Assembly (NCBI GenBank): GCA_036013505.1
Contig: CP107851.1
Span: 5,296,001-5,360,000, forward strand
Direction of reading: 5' to 3'
DNA: 64,000 nucleotides
Origin: Streptomyces sp. NBC_00510
GTDB taxonomy: Bacteria; Actinomycetota; Actinomycetes; Streptomycetales; Streptomycetaceae
The position numbers were made by a program, and so were the translations under genes. The notes under the pieces were generated by a model. The model worked only from the letters and a program-made list of their open reading frames with translations. It ran no database searches and was not told the DNA's origin. Shown here one piece after another: positions 46,154 through 54,963 of the stretch (position 1 is the first letter of the stretch; every line of letters begins with the position of its first letter).

Positions 46154-46304
46154 GGTAGATCGTTTGATCCCACTGCCCGGCGCCGAACCGAAGCGCGCCG
46201 CGTTGGCGCGTTCCTTTTCTCCTGTGGCTGACCGCATCGAGGCGGTTGTAAGCAACCTCCGGAGCTGGCGCGTGCCGAAATCTCCGAGAGGTTTTAGCTT
46301 CAGC

Positions 46305-48353
46305 ATGTCTATTGACACTGCCGACCGTTCCGCCATGCCCATCGACACCGACGGCACCGACGAGGCCGTCACCGAGGAGCAGACCGCTCCCGAAACCCCC
46401 AGCGTGACCTTCGGCGACCTCGGCCTGCCCGAGGGGATCGTCCGCAAGCTGGCGCAGAACGGGGTCACCACCCCCTTCCCGATCCAGGCGGCGACGATCC
46501 CCGACGCCCTGGCCGGCAGCGACATCCTCGGCCGCGGCCGTACCGGCTCCGGCAAGACCCTCTCCTTCGGTCTGCCGCTGCTCACCTCCCTGTCGGAGGG
46601 CCGTACCGAGCGCAAGCGTCCGCGCGGTGTGATCCTCACTCCGACCCGTGAGCTGGCGATGCAGGTCGCGGACGCGCTGCAGCCGTACGGCGACGTGCTC
46701 GGCCTGAAGATGAAGGTCGTCTGCGGCGGCACCTCGATGCAGAACCAGATCTACGCCCTGGAGCGCGGCGTCGACATCCTCGTCGCCACCCCGGGCCGGC
46801 TGCGCGACCTGATCGAGCGCGGCGCCTGCGCGCTGGACCAGGTGCAGATCGCCGTCCTCGACGAGGCCGACCAGATGGCCGACATGGGCTTCCTGCCCGA
46901 GGTCACCGAGATCCTCGACCTGGTCCCGGCCGGCGGCCAGCGGCTGCTGTTCTCCGCCACGCTGGAGAACGAGATCGACACCCTGGTCAAGCGGTACCTG
47001 AAGGACCCGATCACGCACGAGGTCGACCCCTCGGCCGGCGCGGTCACCACGATGACCCACCACGTCCTGGTCGTGAAGCCCAAGGACAAGGCCCCGGTCA
47101 CCGCCGCCATCGCCGCACGCAAGGGCCGCACCATCATCTTCGTCCGCACCCAGATGGGTGCCGACCGCGTCGCCGAGCAGCTGCGCGACGCGGGCGTCAA
47201 GGCCGACGCCCTGCACGGCGGCATGACCCAGGGCGCCCGCACCCGCACCCTGGCGGACTTCAAGGACGGTTACGTCAACGTCCTCGTCGCCACCGACGTC
47301 GCGGCCCGCGGCATCCACGTGGACGGCATCGACCTGGTCCTCAACGTGGACCCGGCCGGCGACCACAAGGACTACCTGCACCGCTCGGGCCGTACCGCCC
47401 GCGCCGGCCAGTCCGGCACGGTCGTCTCGCTCGCCCTGCCGCACCAGCGCAAGCAGATCTTCCGGCTGATGGAGGACGCGGGCGTCGACGCCTCGCGCCA
47501 CGTCGTCGGCGGGGCCGGGGCGTTCGACGAGGACGTGGCCCAGATCACCGGCGCCCGGTCGCTGACCGAGGTGCAGGCGGACGCGGCGGGCAACGCCGCC
47601 CAGCAGGCCGAGCGTGAGGTCGCCGACCTCGTCAAGTCCCTGGAGCGCGCGCAGCGGCGGGCCGCCGAACTGCGCGAGGAGGCCGACCGCCTCACCGCCC
47701 GTGCCGCCCGTGAGCGCGGCGAGGACCCGGAGGCCGCCGTGGCCGCCGCCCAGGCCGAGGCCGCCGAGGCGGTCGCCGCGGCGGCGAGCGTCCCCGCCCC
47801 GGCCGCGGAGACGTCCGCGCCGGAGCAGCGCACGTTCCAGCGCCGTGACGACCGGGGCAACTACGAGCGCCGCCGCGACGACCGTCGTGACGACCGCCCG
47901 TCGTTCCGCGACCGGGACCGCGGTGACCGCGGTGACCGCGGGTACGAGCGCCGTGACGAGCGTCCGTCGTTCAACCGGGACCGCCGTGACGAGCGTCCGT
48001 CGTTCAACCGCGAGCGTCGTGACGAGCGTCCGTCGTTCAACCGGGACCGCCGTGACGACCGCCCGTCGTTCAACCGCGACCGTGACCGTGACCGCGGCTT
48101 CGAGCGTCGTGACGACCGCCCGGCGCGTTCCTACGACCGCCGCGACGACCGCCCGGCGCGCCCCCACGAGTCGCGTGACCGCCACTTCGGCGGCGACCGC
48201 CCCTTCAACCGGGACCGCCGCGACGACCGCCCGGCGTTCAACCGCGACCGTGACGCCAACGACCGCCGCCCGTACGGCCGTCGTGACGACCACCGCCCCA
48301 CCGGTGGCTTCGACCGCCGCACGGACAAGCCGCGCTGGAAGCGCAACGGCTGA
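46305..48353 (+). CDS. DEAD-box RNA helicase with Arg/Asp-rich repeat tail
   Basis: 682 residues. N-terminal Q-motif region VTFGDLGLPEGIVRKLAQNGVT, motif I GRTGSGKT, Ia PTRELAMQ, II DEADQMADMGF, III FSATLEN, then helicase domain 2 with HGGMTQGARTR, VLVATDVAARGIHV and motif VI HRSGRTARAGQ. A helical linker (~430-500) leads into an Arg/Asp-rich tail (from ~510) with repeats like RRDERPSFNRD, an RNA-binding low-complexity region typical of cold-shock helicases. ATG 46305 is the family start. The long leader upstream is a possible target for autoregulation. Confidence 0.94.
   Translation: MSIDTADRSAMPIDTDGTDEAVTEEQTAPETPSVTFGDLGLPEGIVRKLAQNGVTTPFPIQAATIPDALAGSDILGRGRTGSGKTLSFGLPLLTSLSEGRTERKRPRGVILTPTRELAMQVADALQPYGDVLGLKMKVVCGGTSMQNQIYALERGVDILVATPGRLRDLIERGACALDQVQIAVLDEADQMADMGFLPEVTEILDLVPAGGQRLLFSATLENEIDTLVKRYLKDPITHEVDPSAGAVTTMTHHVLVVKPKDKAPVTAAIAARKGRTIIFVRTQMGADRVAEQLRDAGVKADALHGGMTQGARTRTLADFKDGYVNVLVATDVAARGIHVDGIDLVLNVDPAGDHKDYLHRSGRTARAGQSGTVVSLALPHQRKQIFRLMEDAGVDASRHVVGGAGAFDEDVAQITGARSLTEVQADAAGNAAQQAEREVADLVKSLERAQRRAAELREEADRLTARAARERGEDPEAAVAAAQAEAAEAVAAAASVPAPAAETSAPEQRTFQRRDDRGNYERRRDDRRDDRPSFRDRDRGDRGDRGYERRDERPSFNRDRRDERPSFNRERRDERPSFNRDRRDDRPSFNRDRDRDRGFERRDDRPARSYDRRDDRPARPHESRDRHFGGDRPFNRDRRDDRPAFNRDRDANDRRPYGRRDDHRPTGGFDRRTDKPRWKRNG
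47860..48250 (+). repeat. Imperfect coding tandem repeats in the helicase tail
   Basis: Units of about 33 bases encoding RDRRDERPSFN-like peptides recur at least four times between 47949 and 48073, with looser copies to 48250. Such repeats are prone to slippage, so length may vary between strains. Confidence 0.75.
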
Positions 48354-48362
48354 CCCCAGGTG

Positions 48363-48412
48363 AACGGCAGGGGCCCGGCAGATGGACGTCCATCTGCCGG
48401 GCCCCTGCCGTT
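48363..48412 (+). terminator. 50-bp perfect palindrome after the helicase gene
   Basis: The 50 bases are self-complementary throughout (centre between 48387 and 48388), ending in TTT. It starts 10 bases after the stop. It is the longest perfect palindrome I found in the window and a very stable terminator. Confidence 0.85.
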
Positions 48413-48470
48413 TCGGGGAAAGACCGAGGTCGGACGGCTGGTGCAGACCTTCTCTTCCTGTGGGCCTGCT

Positions 48471-48532
48471 GTTAGGCTCTGGCCCACTTGCGTGGGGGGT
48501 ACAGCCGGGGGGCTCGAGAGTTGCGCAGCGCC
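48471..48532 (+). promoter_or_regulatory. Shared promoter-leader element, copy A
   Basis: Begins with GTTAGGCT (TAGGCT as -10 at 48473-48478; TTCTCT at 48450 as a possible -35, 17-base spacer), then the conserved block CTTGCGTGGGGGGTACAGCC followed by GGGGGGCTCGAGAG. The same block occurs at 51761 and 58209. It stays conserved although the flanking untranslated sequence has diverged. Confidence 0.7.
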
Positions 48533-48604
48533 GTTCGTGCGCGCGCGCCGAGCCGTGACCGTTCGCCCCCGACGCCTCTCGCCTTGTGGATGCAGGAGGT
48601 TCGG

Positions 48605-51600
48605 GTGGCCCGTCGTGCCCTCGTCCGCGGCAATCTGGCCGCACTCGTCAGCATGGGACTCGCGGTGGGACTCGGCTCGTCCGGCACGGCCGCCGTGGCC
48701 GACACCGGCTCGCAGGAAGTGGTCGTCCCGGCCGTCTACGGTTCCATCGTGAAGACCGCGCAACTGCGGTACGTCGGGTCGTCGTCGGGCTGGAACGCCG
48801 ACGGCGCCGGTGTCACGGGTGTGTTCCACACCGTGGAGCTCAACCCCACCCAGTGGACCCGTTACGCGGACGGGAAGGGCTTCCCGGTCCCCGCGCCGAC
48901 CATCGCCGACGTCACGTCCACCGTCGGCACCGGTACCGACGCGATCGCGTACTACAGCGCGACGTCGCGGCAGGTGGAGCTGGTCGACATGGCATCGGGC
49001 ACCACCAGTGTGGTGGAGATCCCCGAGGGCCTGACCTACCTCCGCACGTACGCGTCGACCGTGTTCGCGTACGGGAAGGTGACGGCGGAGGACGGCACGA
49101 GCGTCATCCAGATGCACATGCTGGACGCCGGGCAGGGCGGCGGCACGCGGGACCGGGTCGTCACCGGCATGCCCGCCGGCGCGACGATCGGCGCGCCGTT
49201 CGCCGCCGACGCGACGTCCGTCGTCTTCAGCGGCAAGATCGGCGGGGAACTGCGCTGGATCCTGGTCGACACGGCCACCGCCACCGTCTCGTCGTACACC
49301 GTCCCGCGCACGGACACGGACGCCACACACGTGATCCTCACGCCCGGTCACCTCGGCTGGTACGCGACGGACGGTGCGGTGACGGTCGTACCGCGCGCCC
49401 ACGTGGACGCGCAGCCGGCCGAGGTGGCACTGCCGGCCTCCGACGGGCGGGCGAACGGAACCGATGTGACGATCGTCGGCGACCGGCTGGTCTACCGTGC
49501 CGCGTCCGGCGGCGCGATCAAGGCCGTCCCCCTGTCCGGTGGGTCCGCGACCACCCTCCTCGCCAGGAGCACCCTGCAGATCTCGGTCGCGGCCGACGGA
49601 ACGGCCGCCGTGATCGGCGGGACCGGCGCGAGCGACTGGGGCCTCCGTCACGTCGTCGAGGGCGCCGACGGGACGCCTTCCCTGACCACCGCCATGGACC
49701 TGTCGGCCCCGGCGGCCAAGGTCCAAGGTCTGGCACTGGGGCAGGGGCAACTGGTCGTCACCGACTCCGCCGCCGGGCCGAGGTACGACTACCAGCGCAC
49801 CCTGAGCACCCAGGGCACGCTGACGTACGGCGACCGCGTCGCGCTGGGCGACGGTGCCACGGTGGCCGGCTGCGCGCAGGGGCAGGAGGGGTGCCGGGCG
49901 TCGTACGCGCTCGGGGACGGCCGCTTCGCCCGTGTGATCTCGGAGGGCACGTCCAGCACCATCGCGGCCACCGGCGGCCGCCTGGGCTGGAGCCAGAAGA
50001 CGGTGCCGCCGGGCGGGAGGATCACCGACGCCAACGGCGCCCAGGGCGTCTACACCGTCGCCGCCACGGGCAAGCAGTACGTCTGGGACTTCTACGGCAC
50101 CGCCCCCACGCTCGAGCGCCCCGCGACGGCCGCCGCCGTGTGGGCGGGTGCGCTGTGGACCCCCGGCTCCACCGCCGGAACCGTCACGGCTCTCGACCTC
50201 GACACGCGGAAGACCACCGCCACCGTCGCGGTCGGTTCCGGTTGCGTGCCCGAGGAGCTGCAGGTCCTGGGCCGCTGGATCTACTGGTCCTGCGGCCTCC
50301 ATGGCAAGGCCGGGGTGTACGACCGTACGGCGAAGAGGTCGGTTTCCGTGCCGGCGGACCAGGCGCTGCTGGGTGACGGTTTCGTCGTCACGCACGACAA
50401 GGCGGCGGGGAAGCTGGTGCTGACCGACGTCCACACCGCAACCGCGGCGAGCCGTACGATCGGGGACCTCCCCGACACTGGTTCCGACCAACGTCACCTG
50501 CGGTGGGACGTGGACAAGTTCACCGACCGCGTGGCCTTCGCCGACGGTGCGGAGCGGGTCCACGTGGTGGCCGCGGGAGTGCCCGCACAGCCCCTGACCG
50601 TCCTGGACTCCTCCCCCGGGTCCACCTCGGGCCTGTACCAGTGGTTCGTGCTCTCCAAGCCCGCCGCGTCCTGGAAGCTCGTCCTCAAGCGCAAGGCGGG
50701 CGGCGCGACCGTGCGCACCATGACCGGTGGGGAGGCCCGCGGATTCCTCAAGGCTGACTGGGACGGCCACGACGACGCGGGGCGCCTCGCGCCGAACGGC
50801 GCGTACACCTGGACGCTCACGGCCCCGCCCGCCGACGCGGCCGGACCGGCCTTCACCGCCTCCGGCACGTTCTCCGTCCCCGATGGCGACGAGGTGTGGC
50901 GTGACTTCGCCGGCCAGGACGGCCTCGGCGAACTCTTCGCCATCAACGGCAACGGCAACGTCAACGTCCGTACGGCGACCGGCACCGGCAAGCTCACGCC
51001 GTCGTGGATCGGCGGCATCGGGTGGGACCCGAAGGCCGTGCTCGTCCCCGTCGGGGACATGACCGGGGACAACTGCAACGACTTCCTGGTGCGCCTGCCC
51101 TCGGGGTCCCTGTACCGCTACCCCGGCGGCTGCGGAGGCGAGTACCTCGGCAGCAGGCCCGGAGTGCGCTTCGGCACGGGCTGGAACGGTTACAACGTGC
51201 TGACGTCGGCGGGTGATCTGAGTGGTGACGGTCGTGCGGATCTGATCGCGCGGCAGGCGTCGACTTCGGATGTGTGGCTGTACAAGGCCACGAGTGACGG
51301 GAAGCTGGCGGTGCGGGTGAAGCTGGCGTCGAAGTGGACGGGTTACAAGAAGGTCGTGGGTGCGGGGGACCTGAACGGTGACGGGTTCGGTGACCTGCTG
51401 GTCCAGGACAAGGCGAACGTGTTGTGGCGTTATGACGGGGACGGCAAGGGTCGCCTCAAGCCGCGGGTGAAGCTCGCTGCGAACTGGGGTGTCTCGTACA
51501 ACGTGCTGGTGGGCGTGGGGGACATCACCGGTGACGGCAAGGCCGACCTGATCGCCCGCGACACCGCGGGGAACCTGTACCGCTACGACGGCACCGGCAA

Positions 51601-51664
51601 GGGCACCTTCGGCACCCGCACCAAGATCGGCACCGGCTGGAACACCTTCAAGGGCATCTTCTGA
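48605..51664 (+). CDS. Secreted beta-propeller / VCBS-repeat protein, copy A
   Basis: 1019 residues. Signal peptide MARRALVRGNLAALVSMG... with an RR pair (possibly Tat) and AVA-D cleavage near residue 32. Residues ~40-700 look like a beta-propeller, with a conserved Cys pair (GSGCVPEELQ...WSCG). A FlgD-Ig-like module follows (ADWDGHDDAGRLAPNGAYTW), then four VCBS/FG-GAP units with calcium-loop motifs: GDMTGDNCNDFLV, GDLSGDGRADLIA, GDLNGDGFGDLLV, GDITGDGKADLIA. GTG 48605 follows AGGAGG, as in copy B. The open frame extends to 48488 through the leader without support. Function unknown; likely a cell-surface adhesin or binding protein. Confidence 0.88.
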   Translation: MARRALVRGNLAALVSMGLAVGLGSSGTAAVADTGSQEVVVPAVYGSIVKTAQLRYVGSSSGWNADGAGVTGVFHTVELNPTQWTRYADGKGFPVPAPTIADVTSTVGTGTDAIAYYSATSRQVELVDMASGTTSVVEIPEGLTYLRTYASTVFAYGKVTAEDGTSVIQMHMLDAGQGGGTRDRVVTGMPAGATIGAPFAADATSVVFSGKIGGELRWILVDTATATVSSYTVPRTDTDATHVILTPGHLGWYATDGAVTVVPRAHVDAQPAEVALPASDGRANGTDVTIVGDRLVYRAASGGAIKAVPLSGGSATTLLARSTLQISVAADGTAAVIGGTGASDWGLRHVVEGADGTPSLTTAMDLSAPAAKVQGLALGQGQLVVTDSAAGPRYDYQRTLSTQGTLTYGDRVALGDGATVAGCAQGQEGCRASYALGDGRFARVISEGTSSTIAATGGRLGWSQKTVPPGGRITDANGAQGVYTVAATGKQYVWDFYGTAPTLERPATAAAVWAGALWTPGSTAGTVTALDLDTRKTTATVAVGSGCVPEELQVLGRWIYWSCGLHGKAGVYDRTAKRSVSVPADQALLGDGFVVTHDKAAGKLVLTDVHTATAASRTIGDLPDTGSDQRHLRWDVDKFTDRVAFADGAERVHVVAAGVPAQPLTVLDSSPGSTSGLYQWFVLSKPAASWKLVLKRKAGGATVRTMTGGEARGFLKADWDGHDDAGRLAPNGAYTWTLTAPPADAAGPAFTASGTFSVPDGDEVWRDFAGQDGLGELFAINGNGNVNVRTATGTGKLTPSWIGGIGWDPKAVLVPVGDMTGDNCNDFLVRLPSGSLYRYPGGCGGEYLGSRPGVRFGTGWNGYNVLTSAGDLSGDGRADLIARQASTSDVWLYKATSDGKLAVRVKLASKWTGYKKVVGAGDLNGDGFGDLLVQDKANVLWRYDGDGKGRLKPRVKLAANWGVSYNVLVGVGDITGDGKADLIARDTAGNLYRYDGTGKGTFGTRTKIGTGWNTFKGIF
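51167..51664 (+). repeat. Near-identical 3' block of the VCBS family, copy A
   Basis: The last 498 bases of copy A match the corresponding bases of copy B and (474 bases) copy C almost base for base, while upstream sequence does not. Codon choice here is relaxed (for example GGT GAT CTG AGT GGT GAC GGT CGT) compared with the GC-ending codons of the rest of the gene. Confidence 0.85.
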
Positions 51665-51760
51665 CCCTCGCATCTCCGTCCGACCGCCGTGGGTCGCGGG
51701 TCGCGGGAGTCTCCCGTGGCCCGCGGTCGTACCGCCGGGTTCTCCTTTAGTTAACCGGCT

Positions 51761-51822
51761 GTTAGGCTCTGGCCCACTTGCGTGGGGGGTACAGCCGGGG
51801 GGCTTGAGAGCTACGCAGCGCC
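51761..51822 (+). promoter_or_regulatory. Shared promoter-leader element, copy B
   Basis: Identical to copy A for the first 44 bases and nearly so to 62: GTTAGGCTCT, then the conserved CTTGCGTGGGGGGTACAGCC and GGGGGGCTTGAGAG. TTCTCC at 51740 is again 17 bases before TAGGCT. Confidence 0.7.
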
Positions 51823-51891
51823 TTTGATGTGCGCGCTTCCGGCCGCGATGTGTCCTGCCACGCCCGTTCACCTCATCGTCAGGAGGAACGA

Positions 51892-54800
51892 GTGGCCCGT
51901 CGTGCCCTCGTCCGCGGTTCCGTCGCCGCGATGGCAGCGTTCACCCTGGTCGCCGGGCCGGTGTCCTTCACCGGCGCGGCCTTCGCCGACGCCTCCCCGC
52001 AGGAGGTGGTGATCCCGTCCACACCGAATTATTTCCGGCAGAACTCGTCCATCCTCGGCGGGGCCCTGTCGACCGGGGGCGTGGGCGAACAGGGGGTCTT
52101 CCATCGGCCCTCCGAGCTCAGGCGCGTGCTGTGGACCCGGTACAGCGACGGCAAGAGCCTCCCCGTCCCCGGAACTTCGCTGGCGGACCCCGCCGTCCAC
52201 ACGTTGACCACCGGTTCCGACGTCCTCGGGTACCTCAGTTTTGCCCTGCAGCAAGTCGAGTTGATCGACATGGTGTCCGGTACCTCCCGCACGCTGAAGC
52301 TCCCCGACGGCGTGGAGTTCCGCGACATCTACGGCTCGGTCGTCGTGGCCGCCGAGACGGTGGCGGGGCCGGGCGGCACCTCCTCGACCGTCTACCACCT
52401 GCTGAGCCCTGGAGAGGGCGGTTCCACGCTGGACCGGGTCGTGACCGGGCTGCCCCAGCGGGGCGTCGAGCCCGAGGCAGGGGACGCGACCTCGATCGTC
52501 TTCCAGACCAGGGCGGACGGGCAGGTCCGCTGGTCGATGGTCGACCCCGCCACCGGAGCGGTCTCCTCGCAGAGCGCCCCCGTGACGATCGGGGTCGAGG
52601 ACTACCCCAGCGGCTTCCTGACGCCGCAGTACTTCGTCTGGTTCTACGGAGGCAGCACCGGAGTCGGGGGACCGGTGCGCTACGTGCCGCGTTCCGAGTT
52701 CGGTGCGGAGCCCGAGGTGGTGCCCATCCCGGAGTCGGCTCCGCGCGCCTACGACTACAACGTGGCGATCGTCGGGGACTGGCTGGTGTACCACCGGGGA
52801 GTGCCCCGGCAGGACGAGTCCCGGCAGGACATCATGGCCGTCCCGCTGCGCGGTGGATCGCCGATCACGCTCTTCACCAGGAGCGACCGCGGCAACATCG
52901 CGTCGGGGACCGACGGATCGGTCGCCGCGGTGGCCGGTGAGAACGCCGACGACTGGGGCGTCAAGCACGTCACCCAGGGTGCGGACGGCAACCTCGTCGT
53001 CTCCACCCTCTATGACCTGCCGTACCTGCCCGCGCCGGTGCAGGGTCTGGCGCTCGGGCAAGGGCGGCTGGTGGTCACGGACCGGTCGCTGCGCTACCAG
53101 GGCTACCACCAACGCACCCTGAGCACCGACGGCGCGGTGACGTACGGCGACCGGTCCTTGATCAGCTCTCCCGACTTCGTCGCCGGCGACAGCCCGCTCC
53201 ACGCCCTCGGTGACGGGCGGTACATCGGCTTCTGGGGGTACTACTCGAACAAAGCGGTCCTCACGACCTGGGGCGACGAGCGCAACGTCGACTACTTCGA
53301 AGTGCCGCCGGATGGCGAGATCACCGACGCCAACGGCAGATACGTCGTCTACACGGTGGCCGCCAAGAACGCGCAGTACGTCTACCGCGTGGACTCCAAC
53401 GGCAAGGACCCGTTGGAGCGCCCCGCTACTGCCGCGGCCGTGTGGGCGGGCGTGCTGTGGACGCCAGGCTCCGCCGCCGGCACTCTCACCACCACGGACC
53501 TGGCCACCCGGAAGACCACCGGCACGGTGAGCATCGGCTCCGGCTGCGTCCCCAGGGAACTGCAGGCGCTGGGCCGCTGGATCTACTGGGCCTGCGGCGC
53601 GGGCGGCAAGGCCGGGGTCTACGACCGCACGGCGCGCAAGAGCGTGCCGGTGCCCGGGGACCAGGCGCTGCTGGGCGACGGTTTCGTGGTCACCCATGAC
53701 AAAGCGGCGGGCAAGCTGACGCTGACCGACGTCCACACGGGAAGCACACAGAGCCGGGTGGTCGGCGACCTGCCGGACACCGGCGCCGACGCACGTCATG
53801 TCCGGTGGGACGTCGACAAGTTCACCGATCGCATCGCCTATGTGGACGGCGACGAGCAGGTCCACGTCCTGGCCTCGGGGGTGCCCGTGCAGCCGCTGTC
53901 CACCGTGGACGTGGACAGCCGCCCGACGGCGCCGCGTGTGCGTTTCATCCTCTCCAAGCCGGCCGCTTCCTGGATCTTCAACATCAGGAACAAGGCGACT
54001 GGTGAATTCGGCGGTGGCGCCGCGGGCGAGGAGACCCGCGGGCTGGTGGACCTCGACTGGGACAGCAGCACCGATCACGAGCTCCTGCCGAACGGCACCT
54101 ACGCCGGCACCCTCGTCGTCAAGCCCGCGGACGGTGCCGGGGCGCCGCTCACCGTCACCGCGGAGCACCGGATCACCGATGGCGATGAGGTGTGGCGGGA
54201 CTTCGACGGCCAGGACGGCTTCGGAGAGCTGTTCGCCGTCGGCTCCAAGGGCGCGCTCAACGTGCGTACCGCGACGGGCACCGGCAAGCTGACACCGTCC
54301 GCCACCCTTGGCGGGGCGGTGTGGGATTCCAAGACCGTGGTGGTCCCCGTCGGCGACCTCAACCTGGACAACTGCAACGACCTGCTGGTCCGGCGTTCCT
54401 CCGGCGCCCTCGAACGCCACCTCGGGACGTGCGGCAAGAGCAAGCTGGGGGCCTCCACGCCGGCCCGCTTCGGCACGGGCTGGAACGGTTACAACGTGCT
54501 GACGTCGGCGGGTGATCTGAGTGGTGACGGTCGTGCGGACCTGATCGCGCGGCAGGCGTCGACTTCGGACGTGTGGCTGTACAAGGTGACCAGTGAGGGG
54601 AAGCTGGCGGCGCGGGTGAAGCTGGCCTCGCACTGGACGGGTTACAAGAAGATCGTGGGTACCGGCGACCTGAACGGTGACGGGTTCGGTGACCTCCTGG
54701 TCCAGGACAAGGCGAACGTCCTGTGGCGCTACGACGGGGACGGCAAGGGTCACCTCAAGCCGCGGGTGAAGCTCGCCTCGAACTGGGGTGTCTCGTACAA

Positions 54801-54963
54801 CGCCCTGGTGGGCGTGGGGGACATCACCGGTGACGGCAAGAGCGATCTCATCGCCCGGGACACCGCGGGCAACCTGTACCGCTACACCGGCACCGGCAAG
54901 GGCACCTTCGGTACCCGCACCAAGATCGGCACCGGCTGGAACACCTTCAAGGGGATCTTCTGA
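51892..54963 (+). CDS. Secreted beta-propeller / VCBS-repeat protein, copy B
   Basis: 1023 residues, same layout as copy A: signal peptide beginning MARRALVRGSVAAMAAFTLV, cleavage near AFA-D, a long propeller-like region with the Cys pair GSGCVPRELQ...WACG, an Ig-like module, and four VCBS units starting GDLNLDNCNDLLVR. The N-terminal part is clearly homologous to copy A but strongly diverged, whereas the last 166 residues are almost identical. GTG 51892 is preceded by AGGAGG. The stop overlaps the start of copy C (TGATG), so B and C are translationally coupled. Confidence 0.88.
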   Translation: MARRALVRGSVAAMAAFTLVAGPVSFTGAAFADASPQEVVIPSTPNYFRQNSSILGGALSTGGVGEQGVFHRPSELRRVLWTRYSDGKSLPVPGTSLADPAVHTLTTGSDVLGYLSFALQQVELIDMVSGTSRTLKLPDGVEFRDIYGSVVVAAETVAGPGGTSSTVYHLLSPGEGGSTLDRVVTGLPQRGVEPEAGDATSIVFQTRADGQVRWSMVDPATGAVSSQSAPVTIGVEDYPSGFLTPQYFVWFYGGSTGVGGPVRYVPRSEFGAEPEVVPIPESAPRAYDYNVAIVGDWLVYHRGVPRQDESRQDIMAVPLRGGSPITLFTRSDRGNIASGTDGSVAAVAGENADDWGVKHVTQGADGNLVVSTLYDLPYLPAPVQGLALGQGRLVVTDRSLRYQGYHQRTLSTDGAVTYGDRSLISSPDFVAGDSPLHALGDGRYIGFWGYYSNKAVLTTWGDERNVDYFEVPPDGEITDANGRYVVYTVAAKNAQYVYRVDSNGKDPLERPATAAAVWAGVLWTPGSAAGTLTTTDLATRKTTGTVSIGSGCVPRELQALGRWIYWACGAGGKAGVYDRTARKSVPVPGDQALLGDGFVVTHDKAAGKLTLTDVHTGSTQSRVVGDLPDTGADARHVRWDVDKFTDRIAYVDGDEQVHVLASGVPVQPLSTVDVDSRPTAPRVRFILSKPAASWIFNIRNKATGEFGGGAAGEETRGLVDLDWDSSTDHELLPNGTYAGTLVVKPADGAGAPLTVTAEHRITDGDEVWRDFDGQDGFGELFAVGSKGALNVRTATGTGKLTPSATLGGAVWDSKTVVVPVGDLNLDNCNDLLVRRSSGALERHLGTCGKSKLGASTPARFGTGWNGYNVLTSAGDLSGDGRADLIARQASTSDVWLYKVTSEGKLAARVKLASHWTGYKKIVGTGDLNGDGFGDLLVQDKANVLWRYDGDGKGHLKPRVKLASNWGVSYNALVGVGDITGDGKSDLIARDTAGNLYRYTGTGKGTFGTRTKIGTGWNTFKGIF
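54466..54963 (+). repeat. Near-identical 3' block of the VCBS family, copy B
   Basis: 498 bases almost identical to 51167-51664. Direct repeats of this length 3.3 kb apart are substrates for recombination. Confidence 0.85.

Noticed and set aside
47861..48250. Regularly spaced repeats that could be taken for a CRISPR array
   Set aside because: Repeats and gaps both keep the helicase reading frame and encode an RNA-binding tail; there are no unique spacers and no cas genes.
48488..48604. An upstream start for VCBS copy A at 48488
   Set aside because: It would translate the leader element; the parallel copy B starts at the equivalent GTG right after AGGAGG with the signal peptide.
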